Source: Pectobacterium carotovorum (GTDB lineage Bacteria > Pseudomonadota > Gammaproteobacteria > Enterobacterales > Enterobacteriaceae). From it: 64,000 bases of DNA. Of this stretch, positions 17,820 to 28,209 are shown piece after piece (positions within the stretch are counted from its first letter, which is position 1; the number at the start of each line of letters is the position of its first letter). The stretch spans positions 185,497 through 249,496 of the forward strand of contig NZ_FQWI01000008.1 in the NCBI RefSeq assembly GCF_900129615.1, given 5' to 3'. Made by a program: the position numbers and the translations under genes. The notes below the pieces were generated by a model, which saw only the letters and a program-made list of their open reading frames with translations, did not search any database and was not told the origin of the DNA.

Positions 17820-18901
17820 GTCGGTTCTCCCGCTGCCAACGCCAGCGCATCGCGCCAGCCTTGCAGATAATTGGGATTGAAGAATGCAATCTGGTGCTTA
17901 TCGACCGATGCCAGCTGGCGCTGCGCTTCACGCACCAACGCCTCATCCAGCTCGTCACCGTAAAACAACACGGGCAGCCCTTGCTCCGTCAGATCCTGCC
18001 AGAACGGGTTTTGTCGGCTGATCACGAACGGCACGCCAAACTGAATCAGCAGACATAACGTCCCGATTCCCTGCTGACGATCGAAAATAAAATAGCCCAA
18101 ATCACAGGTGCGCAGCATATTGAGATAATCATCAAACGCCAGTTGGTCTTTTAGCAGTTGGAAATTTTTCACGCCGAACAGCGCCAAACCGTCCTTTTCC
18201 ACCTGTGCGATGTAGGGCGCGTTATTCGCGGGGTAGCCCATCGGCACAATCACCCGCACATTTTTCCCGAACTGCTTGTGAATCGCCCGCAGCGCTTCCT
18301 GATGGCGATTGGTGCGATCGCCAGAATTGCCGACCAGAATCGTCATCGGCCCTGCCAGTGGTTTATCCACCTGCATGCCCGTTAGCGCTGGATTCATTCG
18401 CGTTGGGAAGTACAGCAACGACGTCGGCACGCGAGGTGAACGCTGCTGATACCACGCCAGATCGCCACGCGTGGCAAATACGTGCCCGACACGCTTTTGC
18501 GCCATACGCCGCAGCAGATAAAACAGGCGATACTTCAGGCTGCTCGCCTCTTCATACAAATCCGCCCCCCAAACGTGCCAGTAAACCTGCTCGGATTTGA
18601 TTTTTCCACTCAGCAACGCCAGCCACAGCGTGGGATTAAACTGCCCATGCAGGAAAAAACGCATCTTGCGGTTTGCTTTAGCTCTGGCGATGACCGCCTC
18701 AGCCAGCGTTTTCTTATCCACGCAGGTTTCGATACGCAGCGCGGGGAAATCGGCCGATGAAATGCCGTCGTGAGAAGCCACGATGAAGTGCCGAATCTGC
18801 TGTTCGGGGAGTTCCGTCGCCAGTACGTCGTTAAAAAAACGTAAAACGGTCTGGTTATGATGCGGGATGTCAGATCCCAATACATGAATCAGTGTCGTCA
18901 T
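17816..18901 (-). CDS. wecF: TDP-Fuc4NAc:lipid II transferase, ECA synthesis
   Basis: WecF (RffT) transfers 4-acetamido-4,6-dideoxy-galactose to ECA lipid II, completing the trisaccharide lipid III. The 361 residues fit the glycosyltransferase family 56 length (E. coli 359). The N-terminus [23 protein letters not shown] and HVWGADLYE are recognisable. It is a peripheral cytoplasmic-membrane protein. It overlaps wzxE and wzyE by 4 bp each. Confidence 0.93.
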   Translation of the reverse strand: MTTLIHVLGSDIPHHNQTVLRFFNDVLATELPEQQIRHFIVASHDGISSADFPALRIETCVDKKTLAEAVIARAKANRKMRFFLHGQFNPTLWLALLSGKIKSEQVYWHVWGADLYEEASSLKYRLFYLLRRMAQKRVGHVFATRGDLAWYQQRSPRVPTSLLYFPTRMNPALTGMQVDKPLAGPMTILVGNSGDRTNRHQEALRAIHKQFGKNVRVIVPMGYPANNAPYIAQVEKDGLALFGVKNFQLLKDQLAFDDYLNMLRTCDLGYFIFDRQQGIGTLCLLIQFGVPFVISRQNPFWQDLTEQGLPVLFYGDELDEALVREAQRQLASVDKHQIAFFNPNYLQGWRDALALAAGEPT

Positions 18902-20148
18902 GCTCGCCTACGGTAAATAATGAATACGCAACAACAAAGCAAAAAATAGACCAGATAGGTTGCCATATAGGCCTGCGCCGCACCTTGTGCGCCATAAAGC
19001 GGAATCAACCAGTGGGAAAACCCAGTCAGCAGGAGAAACTGGCTCACTTCCGTGAGCAGATAAAAGCGCAACGCCGCTTTCGCAATGACCAGATAGCCAA
19101 AGACGTAAGCGCCCACTTTCATTACATCGCCTACCAATTGCCAAACGAAAAGATCTCGCATTGCCGTGAACTCGCTGGAGAACAGCAGCCAGATGGCAAA
19201 ATCTCGCAGCAGCCACACACAAAAGCTGACACCAGCCACGACGGGCAGCACAAATTTCAGCGAGCGAACAATCTCCTGCGCCAACGCGGCTTTATCCGTC
19301 AGACGCGAGAGTGTCGGCAACAAATACACGGTAAAGGAGGCGGTAATGAATTGCAGGTAAGCATCGGAAATACTGCTGACGCCCTGCCAAATACCCACTT
19401 CATCCCAACTGTAATGTGCCGCCAGCAGGTTACGCATCATGATGTACGCAACGGGCAGCGTCACCGCCGTCATCAACGCCATCAGCGTAAATTTGCCCAA
19501 CTGTCCGGCAATCGCGCGATCCCACGCGGGTTTTAGCGATGCCAGCGCCAGCGGCGTACGCCGCAATAGCATGATTCCTGCCGGAATCACCAGCAGCGCA
19601 GGCACCAGCGCCAGCCCTGCCAACGCACCAACATAGCCACCCAGTTGCAGGCAGAGCCAAAAGGCCACCAGCCCAATCAGGCTGCCGCCGATAACGGCCA
19701 GCGCGTTGCCTATCGCATCCCGATAGCCTTTAAGGATCGCCAGACATAGATTGGCGTAGGCGATACCCATTTGGATAAACGCCAGCGCCCGCACCACGTC
19801 GTGATAGTCGTCATGCCCAAATAGCAGATTAGCGATAGGCGTTGCGGCCGCCAGAAAGAGAATCGCCAGCAGCGTGGAGAAGCCCAGCACCAGCGTGACA
19901 GACGTACCGAGCAGCGGCCTCAGCCGTTCCGGCTGTTGCTGATACTCCGCCACGTATTTAGTGACGCCGTTGAAGATCCCAGCACCGGCTAACACGCCCA
20001 ACACCGTAATAAGCTGGCGGAAATTCCCTGCCATCCCCACGCCGCTGGGGCCAAAAGCGACCGCCAGCAGTTTGACAACAACCAGCCCTGCGCCGATTTT
20101 TATCAGCGTGGAGCCTGCCGTCCATATCGATGCTTTCGCCAACGACAT
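18898..20148 (-). CDS. wzxE: ECA lipid III flippase WzxE
   Basis: WzxE moves the undecaprenyl-linked ECA trisaccharide across the inner membrane. The protein of 416 residues has about 12 transmembrane helices of the polysaccharide-flippase (MOP) fold and starts [20 protein letters not shown]. Length matches E. coli WzxE. It follows wecE with a 1-bp gap and overlaps wecF by 4 bp. Confidence 0.94.
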   Translation of the reverse strand: MSLAKASIWTAGSTLIKIGAGLVVVKLLAVAFGPSGVGMAGNFRQLITVLGVLAGAGIFNGVTKYVAEYQQQPERLRPLLGTSVTLVLGFSTLLAILFLAAATPIANLLFGHDDYHDVVRALAFIQMGIAYANLCLAILKGYRDAIGNALAVIGGSLIGLVAFWLCLQLGGYVGALAGLALVPALLVIPAGIMLLRRTPLALASLKPAWDRAIAGQLGKFTLMALMTAVTLPVAYIMMRNLLAAHYSWDEVGIWQGVSSISDAYLQFITASFTVYLLPTLSRLTDKAALAQEIVRSLKFVLPVVAGVSFCVWLLRDFAIWLLFSSEFTAMRDLFVWQLVGDVMKVGAYVFGYLVIAKAALRFYLLTEVSQFLLLTGFSHWLIPLYGAQGAAQAYMATYLVYFLLCCCVFIIYRRRA

Positions 20149-20149
20149 A

Positions 20150-21280
20150 TCAGGAGAAGAAGCTCAGAATGGTATTGATGACCGTCCGCTGATTGACGTC
20201 CGACAGGTTATAGAACAAGGGTAAACGCACCAACCGTTCGCTTTCCTGCGTGGTGTAGCGATCGTCACCGGAGAAACGACCGAAGTTCAGGCCAGCCGGG
20301 CAGCTATGTAGCGGGATATAATGAAAGACCGTCATGATTTCCGCTTCTTTCATGTAATTGATAAACGCGCTGCGGTCGTCCTGATCGCACAGTTTGATAT
20401 AAAACATGTGCGCGTTGTGAATCCCATTGGCAGGAACGGTCGGCAGGGTAATACGCCCGGCATCAGCCAGCGATTTAAATGCCGCGTAGTAGTTCTGCCA
20501 CAGTTTCAGGCGACGCTCGTTGATCGGACGCGCCGCTTCCAACTGGGCCCAGAGGTAGGCAGCCTGAATATCCGCCATCAGGTAGCTTGAACCGATATCC
20601 CGCCAGGTGTATTTGTCCACCTGTCCGCGGAAAAACTGGCTCCGGTTGGTGCCTTTTTCACGGATGATTTCCGCGCGTTCCACCAACCTTGCGTCATTAA
20701 TCAGCGTGGCTCCGCCCTCACCGCCCGAGGTGTAGTTCTTGGTTTCGTGAAAGCTGAAACAGCCGATATGGCCGATGGAGCCAAGAACGCGGCCTTTGTA
20801 GCTGGACATCACGCCCTGCGCGGCATCTTCCACGACATATAAATCGTATTTCTTCGCCAGCGCCATAATCGCGTCCATCTCGCAGGCCACGCCCGCATAG
20901 TGAACCGGCACGATAATGCGCGTTTTTTCCGTAATGGCCGCTTCGATCTTCGTCTCATCGATGTTCATGGTATCCGGGCGGATATCGACAAACACGATTT
21001 TCGCACCGCGCAGCACAAAGGCGTTGGCGGTAGAAACGAAGGTATAGCTCGGCATGATCACTTCATCGCCGAGCTTAACGTCGAGCAGTATCGCAGCCAT
21101 CTCCAACGAAGCGGTGCAGGAAGGCGTGAGCAGGACTTTTTTACTGCCGGAATAATGTTCCAGCCACTGCTGACAACGGCGGGTAAATCCCCCATCGCCG
21201 CACAATTTACCGCTGCTCATGGCAGCCTGCATATAATCCAGTTCCGTACCAACAACCGGTGGCGCATTAAATGGAATCAT
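20150..21280 (-). CDS. wecE: dTDP-4-amino-4,6-dideoxygalactose transaminase
   Basis: WecE (RffA) converts dTDP-4-keto-6-deoxyglucose to dTDP-4-amino-4,6-dideoxygalactose using glutamate and PLP. The 376 residues equal the E. coli enzyme. It is a DegT/DnrJ/EryC1-family aminotransferase, with PSYTFVSTANAFVLRGA, VEDAAQG and the Schiff-base lysine in SFHETKNYTSGGEGG. The start at 21280 (IPFNAPPVVGTE) has an AGGTGAAC ribosome binding site; a longer frame to 21328 would run into wecD. It begins 4 bp after the wecD stop. Confidence 0.95.
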   Translation of the reverse strand: MIPFNAPPVVGTELDYMQAAMSSGKLCGDGGFTRRCQQWLEHYSGSKKVLLTPSCTASLEMAAILLDVKLGDEVIMPSYTFVSTANAFVLRGAKIVFVDIRPDTMNIDETKIEAAITEKTRIIVPVHYAGVACEMDAIMALAKKYDLYVVEDAAQGVMSSYKGRVLGSIGHIGCFSFHETKNYTSGGEGGATLINDARLVERAEIIREKGTNRSQFFRGQVDKYTWRDIGSSYLMADIQAAYLWAQLEAARPINERRLKLWQNYYAAFKSLADAGRITLPTVPANGIHNAHMFYIKLCDQDDRSAFINYMKEAEIMTVFHYIPLHSCPAGLNFGRFSGDDRYTTQESERLVRLPLFYNLSDVNQRTVINTILSFFS

Positions 21281-21284
21281 GTGT

Positions 21285-22016
21285 TCACCTGTATAACCAA
21301 TACGCCGTGCTCTCAATAGTGGCACCACGGCGAAGATAAAGACGAAGCGCCGCTACGTTGCCAACCTGCGTCGCGACCCGAAGACGTACCAATCCTTGTT
21401 GTCGACACCACATTTCCGCCAGCGCCATCAGCTGTGAACCGATGCCCCGTACCGTAACGCCCGGCCAGACGCCCAGTAGCCCGACACGTGCATCCGTGTC
21501 ATCCATTCTACGTAGCGTGACCCATCCTTGCGGATTGCCAGCGGCATCTTCCGCCAGCAAACAGCAGTGGTCGAACGTACCGCGCACGGCGTTTTCAATC
21601 CACTGCGCATAGAAACGTCCGCTATCCTCCGGCTGATACCACGGAGAACGAAAACGGCTCAGTGCAAAAACACGTGACGCCGCATCCCTCAGTGCAGGGA
21701 TATCGTCGAGCGTAGCTTCACGCCAGCACGATAGCGGTGTCACAACAGTCGCCCGTTGCAGCGGCAGACTGAGATCGACTTCGCCTTCCACCAATCGAAA
21801 ACCAAGATCGGCAAGCGCATCCGCCAGCACCAGATTGTCCGCCGCAATTTTGGCCTGCGTCAGCGTCAATGCGTTCAGTGCATCGGGCGTCAACGCAGGC
21901 GCAGAAGGCGAAAAATTCAGCTTACCGCTGTCAATCTGGAAGAATTCACTCTCCCAGCCCAGCGGTTCAACCGTGGCACGAATCTCTCCCTTTCCTATTG
22001 ATATCGGATGGGTCAT
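21285..22016 (-). CDS. wecD: dTDP-fucosamine acetyltransferase
   Basis: WecD (RffC) acetylates dTDP-4-amino-4,6-dideoxygalactose to give TDP-Fuc4NAc for ECA. GNAT fold of 243 residues, with the acetyl-CoA loop in VTVRGIGSQLMALAE and the C-terminal NVAALRLYLRRGA. It is slightly longer than E. coli WecD (about 224), with the extra residues at the N-terminus. Directly upstream is rffG; the thymidylyltransferase gene rffH, which separates them in E. coli, is absent. Confidence 0.92.
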   Translation of the reverse strand: MTHPISIGKGEIRATVEPLGWESEFFQIDSGKLNFSPSAPALTPDALNALTLTQAKIAADNLVLADALADLGFRLVEGEVDLSLPLQRATVVTPLSCWREATLDDIPALRDAASRVFALSRFRSPWYQPEDSGRFYAQWIENAVRGTFDHCCLLAEDAAGNPQGWVTLRRMDDTDARVGLLGVWPGVTVRGIGSQLMALAEMWCRQQGLVRLRVATQVGNVAALRLYLRRGATIESTAYWLYR

Positions 22017-22058
22017 CGTTTCGCTCCTTCGTTTCCGCCATCTGGTTCAGGCACGGGT

Positions 22059-23132
22059 TTAGTCGTTCAGCCCTAAACGTTCGCCGGTATAAGAACCATC
22101 CTGCACGCTGCGCCACCATTTTTCGTTATTCAGATACCAGCTGACGGTTTTCCTCATGCCCGTCTCAAACGTTTCTTCTGGACGCCAGCCCAGCTCACGT
22201 TCAATTTTCCCGGCATCGATCGCGTAACGCATATCGTGACCTGGACGGTCTTTCACGTAGGTGATGAGATCGCGGTAATGCGCCACGCCAGCGGGCTTAT
22301 TCGGTGCCAGCTCTTCCAGCAGCGCGCAAATGGTCTGCACCACTTCAATGTTTTTGCGCTCGTTGTGACCACCGATGTTGTACGTCTCACCGATTTCGCC
22401 TTCCGTCACTACTTTGTACAGTGCGCGAGCGTGGTCTTCGACAAACAGCCAGTCACGGATTTGCGCGCCGTCACCGTAAACGGGTAACGGTTTTCCCGCG
22501 ACCGCATTCAGGATCACCAGAGGAATCAGCTTCTCTGGGAAATGGTAAGGGCCGTAGTTATTCGAGCAGTTGGTGATAACCGTCGGGAACCCGTAGGTGC
22601 GCAGCCAGGCGCGAACCAAATGGTCGCTGGAGGCTTTCGATGCGGAATAAGGGCTGCTTGGCGCATAAGGCGTGGTTTCTGTAAACAGATCGTCCGTCCC
22701 GTGCAGGTCACCAAACACTTCATCGGTAGAGATATGGTGAAAACGGAACGCACGCTTGTCCGCATCAGCCAGGTTCTGCCAGTAGTGGCGTGCTGCTTCC
22801 AGCATCGTATAGGTGCCGACAATATTGGTTTCGATAAACGCCGCCGGGCCATCGATAGAGCGATCGACGTGGCTTTCTGCCGCCAGATGCATCACCAACG
22901 CAGGCTGGTAAGCCGTAAAGACACTGTCCAATTCAGCACGATCGCAGATATCCACCTGCTCGAACGCAAAACGTTCGCTATCAGCAACAGGAGCCAGCGA
23001 AGACAGGTTGCCCGCATAGGTCAGCTTATCGACAACGACGACGCTGTCCTGCGTTTCCGTCAGAATGTATCTGACCAACGCCGAACCAATAAACCCAGCA
23101 CCACCGGTAATTAAAATACGTTTCAACGCCAT
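22059..23132 (-). CDS. rffG: dTDP-glucose 4,6-dehydratase
   Basis: RffG (RmlB2) makes dTDP-4-keto-6-deoxyglucose for the Fuc4NAc branch of ECA. It is a short-chain dehydrogenase/reductase-type enzyme of 357 residues. The NAD-binding loop is [12 protein letters not shown], the active-site region is STDEVFGDL, and the catalytic YxxxK appears in [12 protein letters not shown]. It overlaps wecC by 10 bp. Sequence is close to E. coli RffG throughout. Confidence 0.95.
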   Translation of the reverse strand: MALKRILITGGAGFIGSALVRYILTETQDSVVVVDKLTYAGNLSSLAPVADSERFAFEQVDICDRAELDSVFTAYQPALVMHLAAESHVDRSIDGPAAFIETNIVGTYTMLEAARHYWQNLADADKRAFRFHHISTDEVFGDLHGTDDLFTETTPYAPSSPYSASKASSDHLVRAWLRTYGFPTVITNCSNNYGPYHFPEKLIPLVILNAVAGKPLPVYGDGAQIRDWLFVEDHARALYKVVTEGEIGETYNIGGHNERKNIEVVQTICALLEELAPNKPAGVAHYRDLITYVKDRPGHDMRYAIDAGKIERELGWRPEETFETGMRKTVSWYLNNEKWWRSVQDGSYTGERLGLND

Positions 23133-24385
23133 ACTCCTTTAGTATCAATAACCCACTGTTGTTTCACATCTTCTGGGTTAACCGCTTTAAACTGACGGTG
23201 GTCGACCAGCATTACCAGCACATCGGCTTCTTTTAATGCACTGCTGGTATCGACCAGTTTTACCTGTCCGGCCAACACGGACGGCAGGTGTTTGACATTC
23301 GGTTCGACGGCTAACGTCACGCCGGTATTCCACTGTGCAATCATGGACGTAATCCCTACCGCGGGACTTTCACGCAGGTCGTCAATATCGGGCTTGAACG
23401 CCAGCCCGAAACAGGCCACCGTAACCTCGCTCGCGCGTTTATCCGTTTGTGCCAGATAATCCGCCACGGCTGCTTTTACGCGATCCACCACCCAGAGTGG
23501 CTTGCCATCGTTCACCAGTCTGGCGGTATGAATCAACCGAGCCTGCTGCGGATTCTGCGCCACGATGAACCAGGGATCGACAGCGATGCAGTGTCCGCCG
23601 ACGCCAGGGCCGGGTTGCAGGATATTGACGCGGGGATGGCGGTTTGCCAATCGGATAAGTTCCCATACGTTAATGTTTTGTTCGGCACAAATCAGCGAGA
23701 GCTCATTGGCGAAAGCAATATTGACGTCGCGGAAGCTGTTTTCCGTCAGCTTGCACATTTCGGCGGTGCGGGAGTTAGTAACTACACACTCACCTTCGAG
23801 GAAGATTTTGTACAGTTCGCTCGCACGAGCAGAGCACACTGGAGTCATGCCGCCAATGACGCGATCGTTTTTAATCAGCTCGACCACGACCTGCCCCGGC
23901 AGCACGCGTTCAGGACAATAGGCAATATTGATATCCGCCGTTTCCCCAACCTGCTGCGGAAACGTCAAGTCAGGGCGCGCGTCGGCCAGCCACTCGGCCA
24001 TTTGCTCCGTCGCCCCCACGGGGGATGTCGATTCCAGAATCACCAGATCGCCTTTCTTCAGAACAGGCGCGATGGACGCCGCAGCCGCCTGAACATAGGC
24101 CAGATCGGGTTCGTGATCGCCTTTGAAAGGGGTAGGAACGGCGATCAGGAAAGCATCGGCTGGTACAGGCTTTGTCATCGCCTGAAGGTAACCATTTTCT
24201 ACAGCAACTTTGACCAACGAATCCAGATCGGGCTCGACGATATGGATTTCGCCGCGATTAATGGTTTCGACCGCCAGTTTGTTCACATCGATACCGATGA
24301 CTTTTTTCTGGCGCGACGCAAACGCCGCGGCGGTGGGTAAACCGATGTAGCCCAAACCGATTACGGAAATGGTAGTAAAGCTCAT
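23123..24385 (-). CDS. wecC: UDP-N-acetyl-D-mannosamine dehydrogenase
   Basis: WecC (RffD) oxidises UDP-ManNAc twice with NAD+ to UDP-ManNAcA, the donor used by WecG. It has 420 residues, as in E. coli. The NAD-binding start is [17 protein letters not shown] and the catalytic region includes [15 protein letters not shown]. The start at 24385 is chosen because an in-frame extension to 24493 runs through the inverted repeat at 24430-24534. Unlike the tight wecB-wecC arrangement expected in this operon, a 266-bp repeat-filled gap separates it from wecB. Confidence 0.95.
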   Translation of the reverse strand: MSFTTISVIGLGYIGLPTAAAFASRQKKVIGIDVNKLAVETINRGEIHIVEPDLDSLVKVAVENGYLQAMTKPVPADAFLIAVPTPFKGDHEPDLAYVQAAAASIAPVLKKGDLVILESTSPVGATEQMAEWLADARPDLTFPQQVGETADINIAYCPERVLPGQVVVELIKNDRVIGGMTPVCSARASELYKIFLEGECVVTNSRTAEMCKLTENSFRDVNIAFANELSLICAEQNINVWELIRLANRHPRVNILQPGPGVGGHCIAVDPWFIVAQNPQQARLIHTARLVNDGKPLWVVDRVKAAVADYLAQTDKRASEVTVACFGLAFKPDIDDLRESPAVGITSMIAQWNTGVTLAVEPNVKHLPSVLAGQVKLVDTSSALKEADVLVMLVDHRQFKAVNPEDVKQQWVIDTKGVWR

Positions 24386-24429
24386 AGTGTCACCATAATT
24401 ATTTCTCGGATACTGATAGATGCATTGAG

Positions 24430-24534
24430 CGGTGATAATGGATAGATCGTAAAGACGCTGTGAATACGTCCCTGTACGCTCGAGTTGCGCCATCCATGGC
24501 GCAAACGCTTTACTCTTCTATTCCATTATCACCG
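24430..24534. repeat. 105-bp palindromic element between wecB and wecC
   Basis: CGGTGATAATGGA (24430-24442) and TCCATTATCACCG (24522-24534) are perfect 13-bp terminal inverted repeats. Inside lie GTAAAG/CTTTAC (24449, 24508) and a central stem TTGCGCCAT (24485-24493) with ATGGCGCAA (24496-24504). The whole element can fold as one long hairpin. It looks like a non-autonomous miniature element or dispersed intergenic repeat. It has no coding capacity. Confidence 0.7.
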
Positions 24535-24577
24535 TTTGCATTCTGTAAATCGGCTCTTCGCAGCCTGAAAATGTACT

Positions 24578-24665
24578 TAGCGATTTTTTATGTCGGGCTA
24601 TCCTTGCCCGACCCCCTTCGGGCCGTCGCATAGCGACGTTTAAAATCGCTCCTAGCGATTTTTTA
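24578..24665. repeat. REP-like hairpin cluster flanked by 13-bp direct repeats at the wecB 3' end
   Basis: TAGCGATTTTTTA occurs at 24578-24590 and again at 24653-24665, the second copy covering the last codons and stop of wecB. Between them are perfect stems: GTCGGGC/GCCCGAC with a 7-nt loop, CGTCGC/GCGACG with a 3-nt loop, and AAAATCGCT (24642-24650) with AGCGATTTT (24654-24662). The layout suggests insertion of a small repeat with duplication of the target, or a partial duplication of the gene end. Confidence 0.6.
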
Positions 24666-25770
24666 AAGCATCAACAATGCGTTGACAGGCTTGTCCATCA
24701 CCATAGGGATTGTGGGCGCGGCTCATTGCCTGATACGCCTCTTCATCCGTCAACAGCATAGACACCGCATCGACAATGCTGGTTACTTCCGTACCTACCA
24801 GCTTGACCGTACCGGCTTCCACCGCCTCCGGTCGTTCTGTCGTATCACGCATCACCAATACAGGCTTGCCTAACGACGGCGCTTCTTCCTGAATACCGCC
24901 AGAGTCGGTCAAAATCATGTAAGAACGATTCATCAAATACACGAAAGGCAGATAGTCCTGCGGCGCAATCAGCATCACATTATCAATGCCGCTCAGAATG
25001 CGATTCACCGGTTCACTGACGTTAGGATTCAAATGGACCGGATACACAATTTGTACTTCAGGGTGTCGACGGGCGATATCTGCCAGCGCACTGCAAATGC
25101 GTTCAAAACCACCGCCAAAACTCTCGCGACGGTGTCCGGTAACCAGAATCAGCTTCTTGTTGTCGTCTAAAAAAGCATATTTTTCATCGAGGCTGCGGCG
25201 TAATGCGGCGTCCCCTAGAATGCGATCGCGCACCCAGAACAACGCATCAATCACCGTATTACCCGTCACAAAAATATGCCGGTCAGACAGATGCTCACGC
25301 AGTAAATTTTGGCGGGAATTTTCCGTCGGGGCGAAATGGTACATCGCCAAATGTCCGGTCAGTTTGCGGTTAGCTTCTTCCGGCCAGGGCGAGTAGAGAT
25401 TGCCAGTACGCAATCCCGCTTCTACGTGGCCGACGGGGATACGCTGATAAAACGCCGCAAGACTGGTTGCCAACGTTGTGGTGGTATCGCCGTGTACCAA
25501 CACCAAGTCCGGTTTGAATTCCGCCATAACGGGTTCAAGTCCCGATAAAATCCGGCAGGATATCTCACTGAGTCCCTGTCCCGGTCGCATAATATCCAGA
25601 TCGTAATCCGGCGTAATATCGAACAAACGCAGCACCTGATCCAGCATCTCCCGGTGCTGGGCTGTTACGCAAATTCTCGATTCAAAGGCTCCATCCTGAG
25701 CCAAGGCATGAACCAGCGGTGCCATTTTTATGGCTTCCGGCCGGGTGCCGAAAACAGTCAATACTTTCAC
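24652..25770 (-). CDS. wecB: UDP-N-acetylglucosamine 2-epimerase
   Basis: WecB (RffE) interconverts UDP-GlcNAc and UDP-ManNAc in the cytoplasm, feeding WecC. The 372 residues match the non-hydrolysing epimerase family. Motifs are [13 protein letters not shown] at the N-terminus, [21 protein letters not shown] and [15 protein letters not shown]. The last codons (LKNR) and stop lie within a duplicated 13-bp segment, and the chain is about four residues shorter than in E. coli, so the insertion next door may have remodelled the C-terminus. Confidence 0.95.
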   Translation of the reverse strand: MKVLTVFGTRPEAIKMAPLVHALAQDGAFESRICVTAQHREMLDQVLRLFDITPDYDLDIMRPGQGLSEISCRILSGLEPVMAEFKPDLVLVHGDTTTTLATSLAAFYQRIPVGHVEAGLRTGNLYSPWPEEANRKLTGHLAMYHFAPTENSRQNLLREHLSDRHIFVTGNTVIDALFWVRDRILGDAALRRSLDEKYAFLDDNKKLILVTGHRRESFGGGFERICSALADIARRHPEVQIVYPVHLNPNVSEPVNRILSGIDNVMLIAPQDYLPFVYLMNRSYMILTDSGGIQEEAPSLGKPVLVMRDTTERPEAVEAGTVKLVGTEVTSIVDAVSMLLTDEEAYQAMSRAHNPYGDGQACQRIVDALKNR

Positions 25771-25837
25771 ATTGAATCTCTTTAATCAGGTTAGACGCAG
25801 ACGCTCGCAGAGCATCAGACGCGAATCAGCAAGCTGG

Positions 25838-26884
25838 TTAGCGCGGACGGCGAGCCAAGGCAACACCCGCACCGACGAGCGCACCAATCGCCCCCCACAT
25901 CACCATCAGGAATGCCCGGCGTGGGCTGTCTCGCTTCACCGGTTCTTCCGGCGTACGCAAATAACGATACGTCTGGAAAGCCGCCTCAAGCGTTGGGCCA
26001 ACGTTCAGCGTCGCCAACATCGCGCGATTTTGATCATAATCCAGTTCGTAGTGCGGGCCGCTGGTCTGCAACGTTTCCAGTCGGGCTTGAAGCATCGGCC
26101 TGCCAAGCAGGAACATTTCCGATGCGGGGATTTCGTCTGCGGGTGTATCCGTCTGGCTACGGCTAATACCTTGCTGCTGGGCAATTTTCAACGCCAGTTC
26201 AACGCTGCGGACTTCGCGATCGTAAATCGCTTTTGCTACCGCTTCCTGACGCTTGATTTGTGACTTCATGAAAATGGTTCTGGCCGCCCAGGCACCCTTG
26301 ATCTCTTCATTCAGGTGGCTGGCTGCACGCTGGCTGGCAAAAGCCACATACTGACGAAGCAACGTGTTGGAATCTTTAGAGGTTTCCGCCACCAGCTTCA
26401 CGGAATCATTGGTTTTTTTCCCGTCGTCACGCGGCGTAAACTGAATATTGTTGACCAGTTCATCCAGCAGAGCCGCATCGGCTTTTTCATCACCTTCAAG
26501 ACGCTGCTTATAATAGTCAGTCTGCAACCAGAAATCGCGGCGGGTATCGTAAGCCGCTAATTGCATGATGAATTCGTCATACGCATCGGCTGAAATGGAT
26601 GGTTGCTCTGGCTGAGGCGCAGAAAAAGAGCGGGCGTCGAGGTTACGCAGGAATTGCTGCTGCGAATAATACCCACCTAGCATATTGACCGTCGGCTTGT
26701 CGGTAATCGCTGTCGCGCTCCACTCCTGTTTAACAAGATAGGAATAGCCTAGTGCCACGACGGCAAAAAGCAGGCCGAACGCTATCGGCCACACCTTTCC
26801 ACGCCACAACAGGCGAAATAAACCACGGATATCCAGTTCGTTATCAATCAATGCATTCCCGGTAGACAAGTTCTCTGATTTCAT
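25838..26884 (-). CDS. wzzE: ECA chain-length regulator WzzE
   Basis: WzzE sets the modal chain length of ECA polysaccharide. The 348-residue inner-membrane protein has two transmembrane segments (about 32-50 and 320-340) around a large periplasmic coiled domain. The second segment is preceded by the proline-rich EEPVKRDSPRRAFL motif typical of Wzz proteins. It lies between wecA (21-bp gap) and wecB (67-bp gap) as in E. coli. Confidence 0.94.
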   Translation of the reverse strand: MKSENLSTGNALIDNELDIRGLFRLLWRGKVWPIAFGLLFAVVALGYSYLVKQEWSATAITDKPTVNMLGGYYSQQQFLRNLDARSFSAPQPEQPSISADAYDEFIMQLAAYDTRRDFWLQTDYYKQRLEGDEKADAALLDELVNNIQFTPRDDGKKTNDSVKLVAETSKDSNTLLRQYVAFASQRAASHLNEEIKGAWAARTIFMKSQIKRQEAVAKAIYDREVRSVELALKIAQQQGISRSQTDTPADEIPASEMFLLGRPMLQARLETLQTSGPHYELDYDQNRAMLATLNVGPTLEAAFQTYRYLRTPEEPVKRDSPRRAFLMVMWGAIGALVGAGVALARRPR

Positions 26885-26905
26885 TACTTCCCCAAAATTA
26901 TTTGG

Positions 26906-28003
26906 TCAGGATGACTGCTTTTGCTCATCAGAATGCCGCATACGGCGTTTGATTCGCTTGATAAAACGGGCGACCCGCCATGCTCGTTTCAGGCAGTAGC
27001 CATACAGTAGAAATGCAAGCAAGAATAATGCCAACATGAACCATTCGGGTATAAAAAAGAAATATTCTCCCAATATGCCAACCGCAGCCAACAAGGCGGC
27101 AGCAAGCGTAATCAACACAAATGCCTGGCGGGAAGAAAAACCAGCTCGCATCATTAAATGATGGATATGCTGTCGGTCAGGCGAGAACGGACTCATCCCT
27201 TTACGCAAGCGCCGATACATAATGGCGATCATATCGATCAGCGGGATAGCGATGATCCACAGTGCCGTAACTGGATTAATCGGATGCTGCGGGCCTTGCG
27301 TTGTTTGAATCAGGAGCCAGATGGCCGTGAAGCCAATCATCGTGCTACCTGCATCGCCCATGAACACCTTGTAACGAGGTCCAAACATGCCGAGATTAAG
27401 CAGAATGTAAGGTAAGGTCGCAGCAATCATGGCGAAACACCACAATGCCAGATTCGTATGGCCGCTCAGATACAGCAAAATCCCCATCGCCCCAAATGAG
27501 ACACTGGACAATCCGCCGAGCAATCCATCGATCCCGTCCACCATATTGAACGCATTAATCGCCGCCCAAACGGCAAACAGCGTGACCAGATAGCCAAACG
27601 GCCCCAGCCCCATCTGCCACGGGCCGAAAATGTATCCCAGGTTGTGTATCGTCAAGCCAGCGAAAGCCATCATCACGACGGCAACAAACGCCTGCACAAC
27701 AGCACGAATTTTCACGCTGATATCAAAACGATCGTCCAGCATGCCGATAAACACCAGCACACCCGCGCACAGCAGGTAAAGACGGAAGTTGGGGATATAT
27801 TGATCGGTAATGAAGTAGGTAAAGCAGATACCCGCATACACGGAGATACCACCAACCAGAGGCACAAGACCCCGATGGCGTTTACGGTAGTTGGGACGAT
27901 CGACGAGCCCTATTTTACCCGCGATGCTGCGAGCAAAAAAAAGGAAGCCTAAAGAAAACAAGAAAATAAATAGTAATTCGGTACTCATAGTGAGTAAGTT
28001 CAC
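26906..28003 (-). CDS. wecA: UDP-GlcNAc:undecaprenyl-phosphate GlcNAc-1-P transferase
   Basis: WecA (Rfe) starts ECA, and usually O-antigen, by transferring GlcNAc-1-phosphate to undecaprenyl phosphate. The polytopic protein of 365 residues has about 11 transmembrane helices. Motifs are GMLDDRFDIS (DDxxD-like), NAFNMVDGIDGLLGG, FMGDAGSTMIGF and DRQHIHHLMMRAG. It is first in the ECA operon; a terminator separates it from rho, so its promoter should lie in 28004-28146. Confidence 0.95.
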   Translation of the reverse strand: MNLLTMSTELLFIFLFSLGFLFFARSIAGKIGLVDRPNYRKRHRGLVPLVGGISVYAGICFTYFITDQYIPNFRLYLLCAGVLVFIGMLDDRFDISVKIRAVVQAFVAVVMMAFAGLTIHNLGYIFGPWQMGLGPFGYLVTLFAVWAAINAFNMVDGIDGLLGGLSSVSFGAMGILLYLSGHTNLALWCFAMIAATLPYILLNLGMFGPRYKVFMGDAGSTMIGFTAIWLLIQTTQGPQHPINPVTALWIIAIPLIDMIAIMYRRLRKGMSPFSPDRQHIHHLMMRAGFSSRQAFVLITLAAALLAAVGILGEYFFFIPEWFMLALFLLAFLLYGYCLKRAWRVARFIKRIKRRMRHSDEQKQSS

Positions 28004-28146
28004 CGTTAACAGCTGCGCTGTAGCTGTTCAGTATAGACTCGGTTTACGCCTTATATCCTATCGCCCACGTTGATCGCCAGTACAAATTGAGTGATAACCG
28101 AGACTTCCCAGTAGAAAGCCCCTTCACATCCGATCAATTAGGGGAT

Positions 28147-28175
28147 AAAAAAACGCCACGACCCAGCGTGGCGTT
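28147..28175 (-). terminator. Rho-independent terminator after rho
   Basis: AACGCCACG (28152-28160) and CGTGGCGTT (28167-28175) form a perfect 9-bp stem with a 6-nt loop. The A-run at 28147-28153 becomes the T-run on the minus strand. It separates rho from the ECA operon. Confidence 0.88.
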
Positions 28176-28209
28176 CCCCGAGTTATCCGTAATGGATGAA
28201 CGCCCGGAT

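Noticed and set aside
23447..24340. A 297-codon frame opposite wecC
   Set aside because: It is wholly antisense to a fully conserved dehydrogenase gene, with no ribosome binding site or recognisable family.
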